Under the pieces are notes generated by a model that was not told the DNA's origin, ran no database searches, and was given only the letters and a program-made list of their open reading frames with translations. Positions 41,901 to 51,092 of a stretch of DNA of 64,000 nucleotides are shown piece by piece. Every line of letters starts with the position of its first letter. Position 1 is the first letter of the stretch. A program made the translations under genes and the position numbers. Source of the DNA: Labilithrix sp. (GTDB taxonomy: Bacteria; Myxococcota_A; Polyangia; Polyangiales; Polyangiaceae); assembly GCA_019637155.1 (NCBI GenBank), contig JAHBWE010000021.1, positions 114,827 through 178,826 of the forward strand, written 5' to 3'.

Positions 41901-42541
41901 TGACGCGCCTCCTCCTCCTCTTCGTCCTCGCCGCCTTCGCCTTCGCCTGCGAGATGCCGTCGGTCAACGTCAAGGCGAAGCGTGATCGCTCCGTGGGTAC
42001 GGACGAGTCCGAAGTGAGGGAAGACGACGACGAAGACGACGCGAGCGACGAGGACGACGACGTCGTCGAGACCGACGTGAGCCCCACCGACACGACGCCC
42101 GACCCGACCCCGCCGCCCGCGCCGAAGGACGTGTTCGAGGGCGCCCCCGCGTTCGCGGGGAACCGGCCGGGCACGGAGTCGTCCGATCACCACCTCGGAT
42201 CGTCGAACGCGGGCAAATCGTGCATGTCGTGCCACGCCCCAGGCAAGGGCGCGCCGACGTTCGTGTTCGGCGGCACCGTCCAGCGCTCGCGGACGAACAC
42301 GCAGGGCGCCGCCGGCGTCGAGGTCCGCGTCATCGACGACAAGGGCGCCGAGATCGCGCTCGCCACGACCGACTCCTCCGGCAACTTCTGGTTCAAGGGC
42401 GCCGCCCAGATCCCCGGCGGCTCGCGCGTCGCCATCCGCGACGCCGCCGGCGTCCAGAAGATGAACGGCGCGATCGCGACCGGCGCGTGCAACAGCGGCG
42501 GTTGCCACACGAAGGAGCTGCCGATCTTCCTCGCCCCCTGA
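41900..42541 (+). CDS. Small lipoprotein with c-type heme motif and acidic linker
   Basis: 213 residues from a GTG that overlaps the upstream stop by one base. Lipobox AFAC (C17). A long acidic run (DDDEDDASDEDDD, about 43-55) and Pro-rich linker precede CMSCH (108-112), a classical heme site, and a beta sandwich with VEVRVIDDKGAEI and DSSGNFWFKG. A second Cys-His pattern, CNSGGCH, sits near the C-terminus. Partner of the upstream two-heme lipoprotein by coupling. Confidence 0.7.
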   Translation: MTRLLLLFVLAAFAFACEMPSVNVKAKRDRSVGTDESEVREDDDEDDASDEDDDVVETDVSPTDTTPDPTPPPAPKDVFEGAPAFAGNRPGTESSDHHLGSSNAGKSCMSCHAPGKGAPTFVFGGTVQRSRTNTQGAAGVEVRVIDDKGAEIALATTDSSGNFWFKGAAQIPGGSRVAIRDAAGVQKMNGAIATGACNSGGCHTKELPIFLAP

Positions 42542-42566
42542 AGCACGGGCCGTTACGCTTCCCCCG

Positions 42567-43583
42567 TTGGACGAAGCGGATCAACGCGCCGAGGTCGGCC
42601 TTGCCGCCAGCGCCCTCGTCATGACGTCGGCGGTCGCGATCGCGGCGAAGCTCGCCGGCGTCGTGATCGCGCCGGGAGCGCGCGGGATCTTCGGAGAGCG
42701 AGAGGTCGTCCTCGTCGAGACGATCGCGGGCACGCTCGCGTACACGCTCGCGGGGCTCCTCGTCGCGCTGATCTGCGCCGCCTCCTTCGAGCTCGCGCGC
42801 GCGAAGACGGTGCACGTCGCGACGAGGGGGAGCGTCGTCGCGGTCTCCGGCCTCGTCGTCGCGCTCGCGTCGCCGGCGGTGGTGGAGCGACTCCCCACCT
42901 TGCCTTCGCTCGCGCTCGCGGTCATCACGAGCTTCGCCGTCGTCGTCGCGGGGCTCACCGTGTTCCGCGCGCCGCGCACGCGCGCGATCGGCGGCGTGCT
43001 CGCGCTCCTCGCGTTCGGCGGGCTCTGCCGCGCGCTCGCGTGGGAGACGTCGGCCGCCTCGTTCGAGCGCGGGAGCATGGGCCTCCACGACGTCGCGCGC
43101 GTGCTCGCGACGATCGCGGTCGGCACCCAGGCGCTCGCCGCGCTCGTCGCCGCGGGGTGGATCGGCACGCGCTCGCGCTGGCGCGGCCGCGTCCTCGCGA
43201 ACGCCGCGATCCTCGCCGCGTTCCTCGTCACGTGGCTCGCCGCGCGCGGGGCCGACTCGCCCTCCGCCTTCGAGTCGGTGCTGCGCACGTCGCTCCCCGC
43301 CGCCGCGGCGGTGACGCCCGCGCCGTACGTGCTCGGATCGATCGCGGTCTTCCTCGTCCCCGCCTCGATCTTCCTCGCGCTCGTGCTCCTCTTCCTCCGC
43401 GAGGAGCCGCCGCTCGTCACCGCGCCGATCGGGCTCGTCCTCCTCTCGAGCGGCGTCCTCGACGTGCCGCTCCACGCGCTGCTCGCGACCGCGGGCGCAG
43501 AGTGGGCGCTCCTCGCGCTCGCGACGGTGGAGCGTCAGCGATCGGGCGTCCAGCAGCCGATGTCCGAGCCTTCCCTGCCCTGA
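42567..43583 (+). CDS. Polytopic membrane protein
   Basis: 338 residues, TTG start. About nine hydrophobic segments can be counted between residues 12 and 320, with short polar loops. No catalytic or transporter signature recognised. It follows the heme lipoprotein by 25 bases in the same direction, so it may be part of the same operon and could hold the electron-transfer partner in the inner membrane. The C-terminal 49 bases overlap the Cys-rich lipoprotein gene on the other strand. Confidence 0.6.
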   Translation: MDEADQRAEVGLAASALVMTSAVAIAAKLAGVVIAPGARGIFGEREVVLVETIAGTLAYTLAGLLVALICAASFELARAKTVHVATRGSVVAVSGLVVALASPAVVERLPTLPSLALAVITSFAVVVAGLTVFRAPRTRAIGGVLALLAFGGLCRALAWETSAASFERGSMGLHDVARVLATIAVGTQALAALVAAGWIGTRSRWRGRVLANAAILAAFLVTWLAARGADSPSAFESVLRTSLPAAAAVTPAPYVLGSIAVFLVPASIFLALVLLFLREEPPLVTAPIGLVLLSSGVLDVPLHALLATAGAEWALLALATVERQRSGVQQPMSEPSLP

Positions 43584-44602
43584 AGCGACACGAGGCCGGT
43601 GCAGTAGTCCTTCGGCAGCTTGTCGCTCTCCGCGCGCGAGCAGCCGATCCCGCGCTTGGGCAAGCCGGGGATCGACTTCGGACACTGCGCGCAGTCTCCG
43701 CCCGGCGCCGCCTTCGCGCAGAAGCGCTCCGTCGTGTACTCCCCCTTCGTGCAGACCCCGTCCTCGCCGCAGTCGAGGTCGGAGCGGCACGGAGAGCAGA
43801 GCTCGCCGTCGCCGATGCACAGCTGCGAGCGCGGGTAGCAGACCTTGACCGCCTCATCACCGAACTGCAACGTCCGGCACGCCGCCTCGTTCGGGCAGCC
43901 CTGCGTCGAGGTGCACTCCGGCGTGCAGAACCACCGATCGCTCGCGTCGGGGATGCAGTACTGCTTCACGCCCGCGAGCGCGGGGCAGTCGATGTCGCTC
44001 GCGCACTCGGAGCAGTACGCGCGCCGGACGCAGGCCTTCTGCGTCGCGGAGGCGCCGTGTTGCCTTCGCTTCGCCGTGTTCGCGTTCGGGTAGTTGTTGA
44101 TCGACTCGCAGCCGAAGCCCGCGCCGCAGTCGGTGTTCGACTCGCAGCCGTAGGTCGTGCAATACGCGTTGCCGTCGCTCGGCGACGTGGCGTAGCAGTA
44201 GAAGCCCTGCGCGGTGTCGCACGCCGGGTTCTCGACGCCGAGGTTCGCCTGGCAAGGCGTGCCCCACTGCCCGTCCGCTTGCGGGGTCACCGGCGTGCGG
44301 GTGTCGCCGTCGCCGAACCCGGCGGTGTTCTGCACGCAGAACGGCGGGACGCCGGCGCCGGGATCGGTGTCCATGCAGATGTACCCGAGCGGACAGCTCG
44401 TCTCGGGCTCGTCGTTGGAGCCGCAGGTCTTCCGGCACTTCGTCTCTCCCGCGAACGGGAGGCACGTGTTCCCGGGCAAACACTTCGCCGAGTCGCACGC
44501 GGCCGCGGCCATGACGACGGTCGTCTTGTCACCGCACGCGGCGACGGCGAGGACGACACCGGCCGCCACCGAGAGGACAAGGAAGCTTCGAAACACGGCC
44601 AT
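43535..44602 (-). CDS. Cys-rich lipoprotein
   Basis: 355 residues. Lipobox VAAC, followed by more than 35 cysteines arranged in short units (CDSAKCLPGNTCLPF, CSPCRSDLDCGEDGVC, CAQCPKS) that look like disulfide-knot or EGF-like modules. No catalytic motif. It is divergent from the thioredoxin-fold lipoprotein operon at 44720, 117 bases away. This makes it a plausible client for those thiol-handling proteins, although that is inference. Confidence 0.7.
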   Translation of the reverse strand: MAVFRSFLVLSVAAGVVLAVAACGDKTTVVMAAAACDSAKCLPGNTCLPFAGETKCRKTCGSNDEPETSCPLGYICMDTDPGAGVPPFCVQNTAGFGDGDTRTPVTPQADGQWGTPCQANLGVENPACDTAQGFYCYATSPSDGNAYCTTYGCESNTDCGAGFGCESINNYPNANTAKRRQHGASATQKACVRRAYCSECASDIDCPALAGVKQYCIPDASDRWFCTPECTSTQGCPNEAACRTLQFGDEAVKVCYPRSQLCIGDGELCSPCRSDLDCGEDGVCTKGEYTTERFCAKAAPGGDCAQCPKSIPGLPKRGIGCSRAESDKLPKDYCTGLVSLQGREGSDIGCWTPDR

Positions 44603-44719
44603 TAAGCGGTGTACCCCTGCCTTGCCTCACTCGCAAGCGAAGCGCACCATAGGAAGGCTGGTCGGCAAGTCCTTGACGGCGAACCGACGGCGGGTAAAAG
44701 CCCTCTCGAGGTGGTCTCC

Positions 44720-45418
44720 ATGAAGCTCGTCTCCGTCCTCACCGCTTCCACTCTCCTCGTCCTCGCGGCGTGCTCGTCGGACGAGACCCCCGCGACGGGC
44801 GCCGGCTCCACGAGCGGCGACCAGGGCGGAGGCGTCACGGGCGACGGCGTCGGCGCGGCCAACTCGGCGCCGGACACGAACCCGAAGGGCGACAAGTACC
44901 CGACCACGGGCATCGGTCGCCAAGAGGGCACCGTCATCCAGAACTACAAGTTCGTCGGCTACCCGGACGCGGAGCAAGGCGCCGGCCTCAAGCCGATCTC
45001 GCTCGCGCAGTTCTACGATCCGAGCGGCGAGACCTACAAGATGATCCACCTCCAGGCCGCCGGCAGCTGGTGCTCGGTGTGCCGCGCGGAGACGACCGCG
45101 CTCCTCCCGATCGAGGCCGAGCTGAAGAACCGCAAGGTCGTCTGGATCGTGAGCCTCGCGGAGGGCCCGACCCCCGGCACGCCCTCGAACGAGACCGACC
45201 TCAAGAACTGGATCAAGGACTTCGACTCGCCGTTCACGCACGTCCTCGATCCGAACAACAAGAACCTCGGCGTCTTCTACGATCGCTCGGCGCTGCCGTG
45301 GAACGCCGACATCGACGCGCGCACGATGAAGATCCTCCACTCGAGCACGGGCGGCGCCACCACCGGCGACAAGCTCCTCGAGGAGATCGACAAGTCGCTC
45401 GCCAAGCTCTCCCAGTGA
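44720..45418 (+). CDS. Thioredoxin-fold lipoprotein (first of a redox operon)
   Basis: 232 residues from the ATG at 44720. Lipobox LAAC (C18). The thioredoxin-like domain has GSWCSVCRAE (C118/C121), preceded by a KMIHLQAAG strand and followed by a DARTMKILHS strand. It lacks the classical TlpA cis-Pro context and resembles the N-terminal half of the MauG fusion at 49296-51089. The stop overlaps the next gene by GTGA. Envelope-anchored thiol-disulfide protein. Confidence 0.82.
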   Translation: MKLVSVLTASTLLVLAACSSDETPATGAGSTSGDQGGGVTGDGVGAANSAPDTNPKGDKYPTTGIGRQEGTVIQNYKFVGYPDAEQGAGLKPISLAQFYDPSGETYKMIHLQAAGSWCSVCRAETTALLPIEAELKNRKVVWIVSLAEGPTPGTPSNETDLKNWIKDFDSPFTHVLDPNNKNLGVFYDRSALPWNADIDARTMKILHSSTGGATTGDKLLEEIDKSLAKLSQ

Positions 45419-45978
45419 TCAAGCGACTCGCATCCACCGGCGCCGTCCTCGCCCTCCTCGTCGCCGCGTGCGGCGGGGAGCAAGCCACCGGCGCGGGCGC
45501 CACCACCGCCGGCGCGCAGTCGTCGGACACCGGCGCGACCGCGTCCGACTTCTCCGCGCGCGACATCGACGGCAACACGGTGAAGCTCTCGACCTACCTC
45601 GGGAAGCAAGCCATCCTCCTCAACTTCTGGCAGACGTGGTGCGAGCCGTGCGTCGCGGAGTTCCCGCACCTCCGGAAGCTCTACGAGGCGAACAAGGACA
45701 AGGGCTTCATCCTCTTCGGCGTCGCGATGGACGGCCCCGAGACGGTCGCCAACGTCCCCGCCTTCGCGAAGCGGAACCAGCTGAACTTCTCCGTCCTCCT
45801 CGACGAGGACTCGCACGTCGCCCAGATCTACAACCCGAAGAAGTCGGCGCCGCTCTCGGTGCTGATCGACAAGAGCGGGAAGATCGCCGCCATCCGCGAG
45901 GGCTACAACCCCGGCGACGAGGAGTACCTCGCCCGCGACGTCGCGAAGGTCCTCGACGCTTCGAGCGCACCCAAGTAA
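45415..45978 (+). CDS. TlpA-like thioredoxin lipoprotein
   Basis: 187 residues from a GTG that overlaps the preceding stop. Lipobox VAAC (C19). Redoxin core with FWQTWCEPCVAEFPHL (C76/C79), GVAMDG, and a cis-Pro loop SAPLSVLIDKSG. TlpA/ResA proteins reduce disulfides in exported proteins. It is the second gene of the operon leading to the beta-barrel and SUMF1-fold genes. Confidence 0.9.
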   Translation: MIKRLASTGAVLALLVAACGGEQATGAGATTAGAQSSDTGATASDFSARDIDGNTVKLSTYLGKQAILLNFWQTWCEPCVAEFPHLRKLYEANKDKGFILFGVAMDGPETVANVPAFAKRNQLNFSVLLDEDSHVAQIYNPKKSAPLSVLIDKSGKIAAIREGYNPGDEEYLARDVAKVLDASSAPK

Positions 45979-45987
45979 ACCGCCGTC

Positions 45988-47835
45988 GTGAAACGCGGCA
46001 GCCTCGTCGGCCTGGCGATCCTCCTCGCCGCGGGGGACGCGCGCGCGGTCGATCTGCCGAAGGCCTTCGGCGCGCCGGTGAAGCTCGACGTCACCGAGAC
46101 CTCGATCGTCGCGCAGCGCTTCTCCGCGCGCGCGGGCGAGCAGTCGGAGAACCAGGGCTACTTCGCGTGGCTGAACCGCCTGAACCTCGTCCTCGGGTGG
46201 AACAAGTTCACGCTCGGCGCGCGCATCGACTCCTCTTATTACGCGCTCCGCCCGGAGGACAACCGCGACAACCCGGACCGGCGCCAGCTCCTCGTCACCG
46301 ACGGCTCGACGCGCTACCGCGACGCGATCTACCCGGCGAAGCTGTGGCTCTCGTACAAGAACGCCGGCGTCGAGGTCACCGCCGGCGACAGCTACGTCCA
46401 GTTCGGCCGCGGCCTCACGCTCTCGGTCCGCAAGGTCGACGAGCTCGGCATCGACACCACGATCTTCGGCGGCAAGGTCACGGTCCAGAAGGATCCGTTC
46501 GGCGTCACGCTCGTCGCCGGCCTCGCCAACCCCGCGCGCGTCGACGAGCCGACCGGCCGCGCGCTCTTCCCGTCGAAGACGATCCCGGAGCTCGGCGGCT
46601 TCGCCCCCACCCCGCCGCAGCCGCTCTTCGGCTCCGATCGCATCGTCGGCGCGGAGATCTCCGCCGGCCGCGGCCTCCCCGTCATCCTCTCGACCCGCCT
46701 CGTGCGGATGACGAAGTGCGCGCCCTACCGCTACGACGCGAACGGGAACATCGACACCAACCTGCTCGATCGCCCGATCGGCACCTGCAACGAGACCGAC
46801 CGCGAGGCTTGGCTCGACGATCTCCCGTCCACGATCGGCCCCGTCATCGCCGCCCGCAACACGACGAACATCGGACAGAGCATCGAGGTCCCGAGCTTCT
46901 GGGGCCACGGCAACTTCTACCTCGAGGGCGCGTTCCAGCGGCGCGAGCCGGAGCGCGTCCGCGCCGCGCACATCGACGGCAACGCGCTCTACGCGTCGCT
47001 CGTGAACACGGGGGGACCGATCGCGAACACGCTCGAGGTGAAGAGCTACCGCAACTACTACCCGCTCGCGGGGAGCGTGAACGTCACGCGCGCGGCCGCG
47101 TTCTCGAACATCGCCTACTCGATCCCGCCGACCGCGGAGCCGATCATCGCGGACTCGATGTTCGGCAACTACAACGTCTGCGTGAACAGCGCGCGCGATC
47201 GCTTCGACTATCGCTTCACGCCGACGTTCCTCGCCTACGGCGCCTACGCGTACTCGGTCTCGAAGTCGGAGATCTTCGGCGGCGAGTGCGACCGCTGGGG
47301 CAAGAGCACGGGGCAGCCCGCGGTCAACACGACGAACTTCATCCACGACGGCACGCTCGGGGTGGAGGCGCGCTTCGACGACGACAAGTCGGCGCTCTTC
47401 GCGAACGTCGTCGCGCGCCACGACGTCATCGACAACGGCACGCCCTACTACCGCGAGCTCGCGGCGCAGTACTCGTTCACGAAGTACATCAAGGGTCCGT
47501 ACTCGGTCGAATTCGCGGGCCGCCATCGCTACCGCGTCCAGGACGGAGAGAACATCCGCGGCCCGACCAAGGGCGAGCCTTGGTGGCAGGGGGAGCATCA
47601 GACGGTGCTGAAGGTCGCGCCGAAGTGGGTCGTCTCGCAGGGCGTCGAGTACACGACGCTCGTCGGCCTGCCGACCTACTACATCAACGGGAGCGTGCTC
47701 TACCGCTTCACGAGCGAGTCCAACATCCGTCTCTACGCCGGCCAAAATCGTGGCGGATTGCGATGCATCAGCGGGATCTGTCGTATTTTCCCAGCGTTCA
47801 GCGGCGTCAGGGCCGAGCTCACCCTTCGTTTCTGA
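45988..47835 (+). CDS. DUF6029-like outer-membrane beta-barrel candidate
   Basis: 615 residues with a cleavable signal peptide (DARAV). The body alternates polar and aromatic residues in many amphipathic strands, and it ends with the signature LTLRF, a C-terminal Phe expected for BAM-inserted barrels. The layout resembles DUF6029-type proteins found beside TlpA-like genes. Transport or scaffold role unknown. It starts 10 bases after the TlpA gene. Confidence 0.72.
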   Translation: MKRGSLVGLAILLAAGDARAVDLPKAFGAPVKLDVTETSIVAQRFSARAGEQSENQGYFAWLNRLNLVLGWNKFTLGARIDSSYYALRPEDNRDNPDRRQLLVTDGSTRYRDAIYPAKLWLSYKNAGVEVTAGDSYVQFGRGLTLSVRKVDELGIDTTIFGGKVTVQKDPFGVTLVAGLANPARVDEPTGRALFPSKTIPELGGFAPTPPQPLFGSDRIVGAEISAGRGLPVILSTRLVRMTKCAPYRYDANGNIDTNLLDRPIGTCNETDREAWLDDLPSTIGPVIAARNTTNIGQSIEVPSFWGHGNFYLEGAFQRREPERVRAAHIDGNALYASLVNTGGPIANTLEVKSYRNYYPLAGSVNVTRAAAFSNIAYSIPPTAEPIIADSMFGNYNVCVNSARDRFDYRFTPTFLAYGAYAYSVSKSEIFGGECDRWGKSTGQPAVNTTNFIHDGTLGVEARFDDDKSALFANVVARHDVIDNGTPYYRELAAQYSFTKYIKGPYSVEFAGRHRYRVQDGENIRGPTKGEPWWQGEHQTVLKVAPKWVVSQGVEYTTLVGLPTYYINGSVLYRFTSESNIRLYAGQNRGGLRCISGICRIFPAFSGVRAELTLRF

Positions 47836-47879
47836 GCCGTGTCCGTGCCATCGGGTGGGCCCTCTGCTACCTCTTAAGC

Positions 47880-49292
47880 GTGCTTCGCTTGCGATGTGCG
47901 GCTCCCCTCATCGCCGCCTTCTTCCTCGCCTCCGCCTGCGGCTCGGATACGACCACGACGGCCGATCCGAACGCCGCTGGTCCGAACTTCCCTCCGACGG
48001 AGGGCAAGGGCGGCACCGTCATCGACCTGAGCGGTGACAGCCGACGCGGCAAGTCGCGGAGCTGCGCGAAGTCGAACCCCGGCACCGACAACAAGTGTGG
48101 CGGCGTCGCGGGCGACGACAAGGCGCTCGGCAACACGGACTGCTGCGAGACGCGCGTGGTCCAGGGCGGCTCGTACAACCGCTTCAACAACCCGAAGTTC
48201 CCGGCGACGGTCTCGACCTTCCAGCTCGACACGTTCCTCGTCACCGCGGGCCGCTTCCGCGCGTGGGTCGACGAGATGAAGGGCAACCTCCGCTCGAGCT
48301 CTCCTCCCGCCGGCGCGGGCGCGCACCCGAAGATCCCGAACAGCGGCTGGCGCACGGAGTGGAACCGCTTCCTCCCGACGAGCCGCGCCGAGGTCGATCG
48401 CATGTTCAGCCGCGAGGACAGCGTCGAGGGCAACCTCGCCTGCCAGTTCGGGACGAACATCTACGAGCAGGGCGCGCTAACGTGGTGGACGGCGCAGCTC
48501 GAGAAGGAGATCAAGGACACGACGGAGGACGAGGACGTCCGCGCCGAGAACACGAAGGAGGCGCTCGATCGGAAGCCGATCAACTGCATCCCGTGGCAGG
48601 TGCTCTTCGCGTTCTGCATCTGGGACGGCGGCCGCCTCCCGACCGACGCCGAGTTCGGCTACGCCGCGGCGGGCGGCAGCGAGCAGCGCCGCTTCCCGTG
48701 GGGCAACATGGAGGACGGCGATCTCGCCCCGATCGGCGACCTCCAGAACGTGTCGTTCGTCCCGACGTTCACGGCGGGCAAGAAGTACATGGCGGCGCGG
48801 CTGTGGGACACGCGCATCGGCAACGGCAAGAACGTCTTCGAGGACAACTACGGCCTGACGTGGGGCGCGAACACGTTCGACGAGGTCCTCGGCAACGCGC
48901 AGCACATCATGCCGGTCGGCCGCCGCCCCGACGGCGCGGGCAAGTGGGGGCAGCTCGATCTCGCGGGCAACATGTTCGAGTGGATGCTCGACGAGGGGCC
49001 GATCCAGCCCGGCACGTGCAAGGACTGCGCGAACGTCGACTTCCCGAAGCCGACCGAGTTCGACCCGAAGGTCGACATGGATCCGGAGCGCAAGCCCGAC
49101 TTCCACAACAAGACGGCCGGCGGCGTGAGCTGGTGGCGCGGCGGCGCGCGCTCGATCCGCGGCGGCGCCTGGGACAACGCGTACATGCTGTCGAACTCGC
49201 CGACCGAGGGCGAGATCGACTACTACACGGCGTACCCGCTGCTCCGCACCTATCGCTCGCTCGGCGGCCGCTGCGCGCGCAACCCCGACTAG
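47880..49292 (+). CDS. SUMF1/FGE-fold lipoprotein
   Basis: 470 residues from a GTG at 47880. Lipobox SAC with a short Thr-rich linker. The rest is the formylglycine-generating-enzyme fold: GGSYNRF, FLVTAGRFRAWV, WQVLFAFCIWDGGRLPTDAEFGYAAAGG, FPWGN, LDLAGNMFEWMLD, RSIRGGAWD and C-terminal GGRCARNP. The catalytic Cys pair of true FGE is not clear, so it is more probably a binding or signalling variant. It starts 45 bases after the beta-barrel gene and ends the operon. Confidence 0.85.
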   Translation: MLRLRCAAPLIAAFFLASACGSDTTTTADPNAAGPNFPPTEGKGGTVIDLSGDSRRGKSRSCAKSNPGTDNKCGGVAGDDKALGNTDCCETRVVQGGSYNRFNNPKFPATVSTFQLDTFLVTAGRFRAWVDEMKGNLRSSSPPAGAGAHPKIPNSGWRTEWNRFLPTSRAEVDRMFSREDSVEGNLACQFGTNIYEQGALTWWTAQLEKEIKDTTEDEDVRAENTKEALDRKPINCIPWQVLFAFCIWDGGRLPTDAEFGYAAAGGSEQRRFPWGNMEDGDLAPIGDLQNVSFVPTFTAGKKYMAARLWDTRIGNGKNVFEDNYGLTWGANTFDEVLGNAQHIMPVGRRPDGAGKWGQLDLAGNMFEWMLDEGPIQPGTCKDCANVDFPKPTEFDPKVDMDPERKPDFHNKTAGGVSWWRGGARSIRGGAWDNAYMLSNSPTEGEIDYYTAYPLLRTYRSLGGRCARNPD

Positions 49293-49295
49293 CGC

Positions 49296-51089
49296 TCACG
49301 GCGGGATCAGCACCGGCGCGGTGAGGGTCTCGAGGAAGCTCGGGAGGAGCGTCACCGAGCTTTGATCGAAGGTCGGGACCCACTGCTCCGTCGTGCCGAT
49401 CGCGCGCGGATCGGCGTGAGGGAGGCCGCGGGTGGAGTAGTGCGCCGCGACCTCGAGGAGATCGGGGAAGGTGCCGCCGTGGCCGAAGGGCGCGGAGCCG
49501 GGGAGGCCGCGGAGCGGGGGCGTCTTGAAGGAGCCGAGCATCGCCGCGCTCTCGGCCGGGACCTTCTTCGCCGCCGAGGGCGCGTCGCTCCACTTCGACG
49601 ACGCGAGGAACTCCGCGCCGGCGAGCTTCTTCACGCCGTCGGCGCGCCCGAGGTCGGCGGCGTCGTCCTGGCGTCCGGTCGGGAAGCGGAGGACGTGGAA
49701 CGCGTCGTCGGTGAGGCGCGGGCCGTAGTGACACTGCGCGCAGCCGCTCTCGAAGAACATGTGGAGCCCGTCCTTCTGCTGCTTGCTCAGCGCGGCGAGG
49801 TCGCCGCCGGCGTACGCGTCGAACGAGTTGGTCCCGACCGAGAGCGAGCGCTCGAACGCAGCGAGCGCCTTGCCGACGTTGACGAAGACGCGCGTCACGC
49901 GCTCCTTGTCCGCGTCGGAGAGCGCGTCGTACGCGGCGTCGCCGGGCTTTCCCTCCGGCGGCAACGCCGCGATCGCGGCCGCGGGGAGCGGGTACTTCGC
50001 GCCGAACACCGCGTCGTACTTGGTCGCGTACGACTCGGCGATGCGGTGCGCGATGAAGAGGCGGCTCGACCCGTGCTCGCGCGCGTCCTCGAACGGAAGG
50101 AGCGCCTGCATCCACAGCGTGTCGGCGCGCCCGTCCCAGAACTGCCAGCGCGAATAGGCCGCGAGCGCGACGCCGGGCGTGTTGCGATCGACCTTCGCGA
50201 CGCCCTCGGACTGCGGCAAGCCGTCGGTGAAGCCGAGCCCTTCCATGTGGCACGTCGCGCACGACGTCTTCGCGTTGGGGGAGAGGGTGGGGTCCTCGAA
50301 GAGCGTGTGCCCGAGCGACGCGGCGCCGGGATCGTCCTCGTAGGCGTTCGTGGGATCGGGCGGCGGGCGCTCGCCCTTCCACTGCATCCCGCGGATGAGG
50401 TCCATCTGCTCGGCGTGGAACAGCCCGTCGACGAGCGGCGTGCGCGGCGCCGGCACCGGCTCGGCGCCGTCGACGTCCGCGATCGACGACGCGACGCGCG
50501 CGAACAGCGCGTCCGGCGGCGGATCGCCCGCGCTGCGCAGGATCTTCATCGTGCGCGTGTCGATGAAGACGTAGACCGGCAGCGGCAACCGCGTCGCGAG
50601 CGCGGGCCCGAACGTGAACGCGGGGTCTTTCGCGACGAGCCGCGGCGCGTCGATCTTGGAGCGCCAGTCGACGAGCGCCTCCGTGTCCGGCGCGTCGTTG
50701 TCCCGATCGGCGACGAGGAGATCGAGGAGCACGAGCCGCTCCGCGAAGCGCGGCTCCTCGAGGAGCGCCTTCGTATGCGCGACGTGCCACTGACACGTCC
50801 CGCACCACGCCCCGCTCGTCCGCACGACGAGGACGCGCGACCGCGGCGCGCACGGCTCGTAGAACGAGTCGAGCGCGACCGGCCCGTCGACCCCTTCGAA
50901 CGTGAGCCCCGGCGGCACCACCCCGTCCGTCTCGAGCGCATACGGCCCGGCCGGATACACCGCGACGGGCTCCCCGTCGATACAAACGCCGCTCGCCTGC
51001 GCGGGGGGAGGAGGCGGCGGATCGTCGCTCCCGCACGCGACGACGACGGCGAGCGCGAGGGAGGAGACGAGGACGGAGCGGCTCATCAC
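49296..51089 (-). CDS. Thioredoxin-fold / MauG-type diheme peroxidase fusion lipoprotein
   Basis: 597 residues with lipobox VAC (C19). Residues about 40-205 form a thioredoxin-like domain with GAWCGTCQ (C96/C99) and IDTRTMKILRS, similar to the protein encoded at 44720. Residues about 215-597 are a cytochrome c peroxidase/MauG domain with two heme motifs, CATCH (277-281) and CAQCH (450-454), plus RNTPGVALAAYSRWQFWDGR and FKTPPLRGLPGSAPFGHGG. MauG-type enzymes use high-valent hemes to oxidise proteins. The fusion could couple thiol chemistry with heme oxidation. It converges on the SUMF1-fold gene with 3 bases between them. Confidence 0.85.
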   Translation of the reverse strand: MMSRSVLVSSLALAVVVACGSDDPPPPPPAQASGVCIDGEPVAVYPAGPYALETDGVVPPGLTFEGVDGPVALDSFYEPCAPRSRVLVVRTSGAWCGTCQWHVAHTKALLEEPRFAERLVLLDLLVADRDNDAPDTEALVDWRSKIDAPRLVAKDPAFTFGPALATRLPLPVYVFIDTRTMKILRSAGDPPPDALFARVASSIADVDGAEPVPAPRTPLVDGLFHAEQMDLIRGMQWKGERPPPDPTNAYEDDPGAASLGHTLFEDPTLSPNAKTSCATCHMEGLGFTDGLPQSEGVAKVDRNTPGVALAAYSRWQFWDGRADTLWMQALLPFEDAREHGSSRLFIAHRIAESYATKYDAVFGAKYPLPAAAIAALPPEGKPGDAAYDALSDADKERVTRVFVNVGKALAAFERSLSVGTNSFDAYAGGDLAALSKQQKDGLHMFFESGCAQCHYGPRLTDDAFHVLRFPTGRQDDAADLGRADGVKKLAGAEFLASSKWSDAPSAAKKVPAESAAMLGSFKTPPLRGLPGSAPFGHGGTFPDLLEVAAHYSTRGLPHADPRAIGTTEQWVPTFDQSSVTLLPSFLETLTAPVLIPP

Positions 51090-51092
51090 GGC

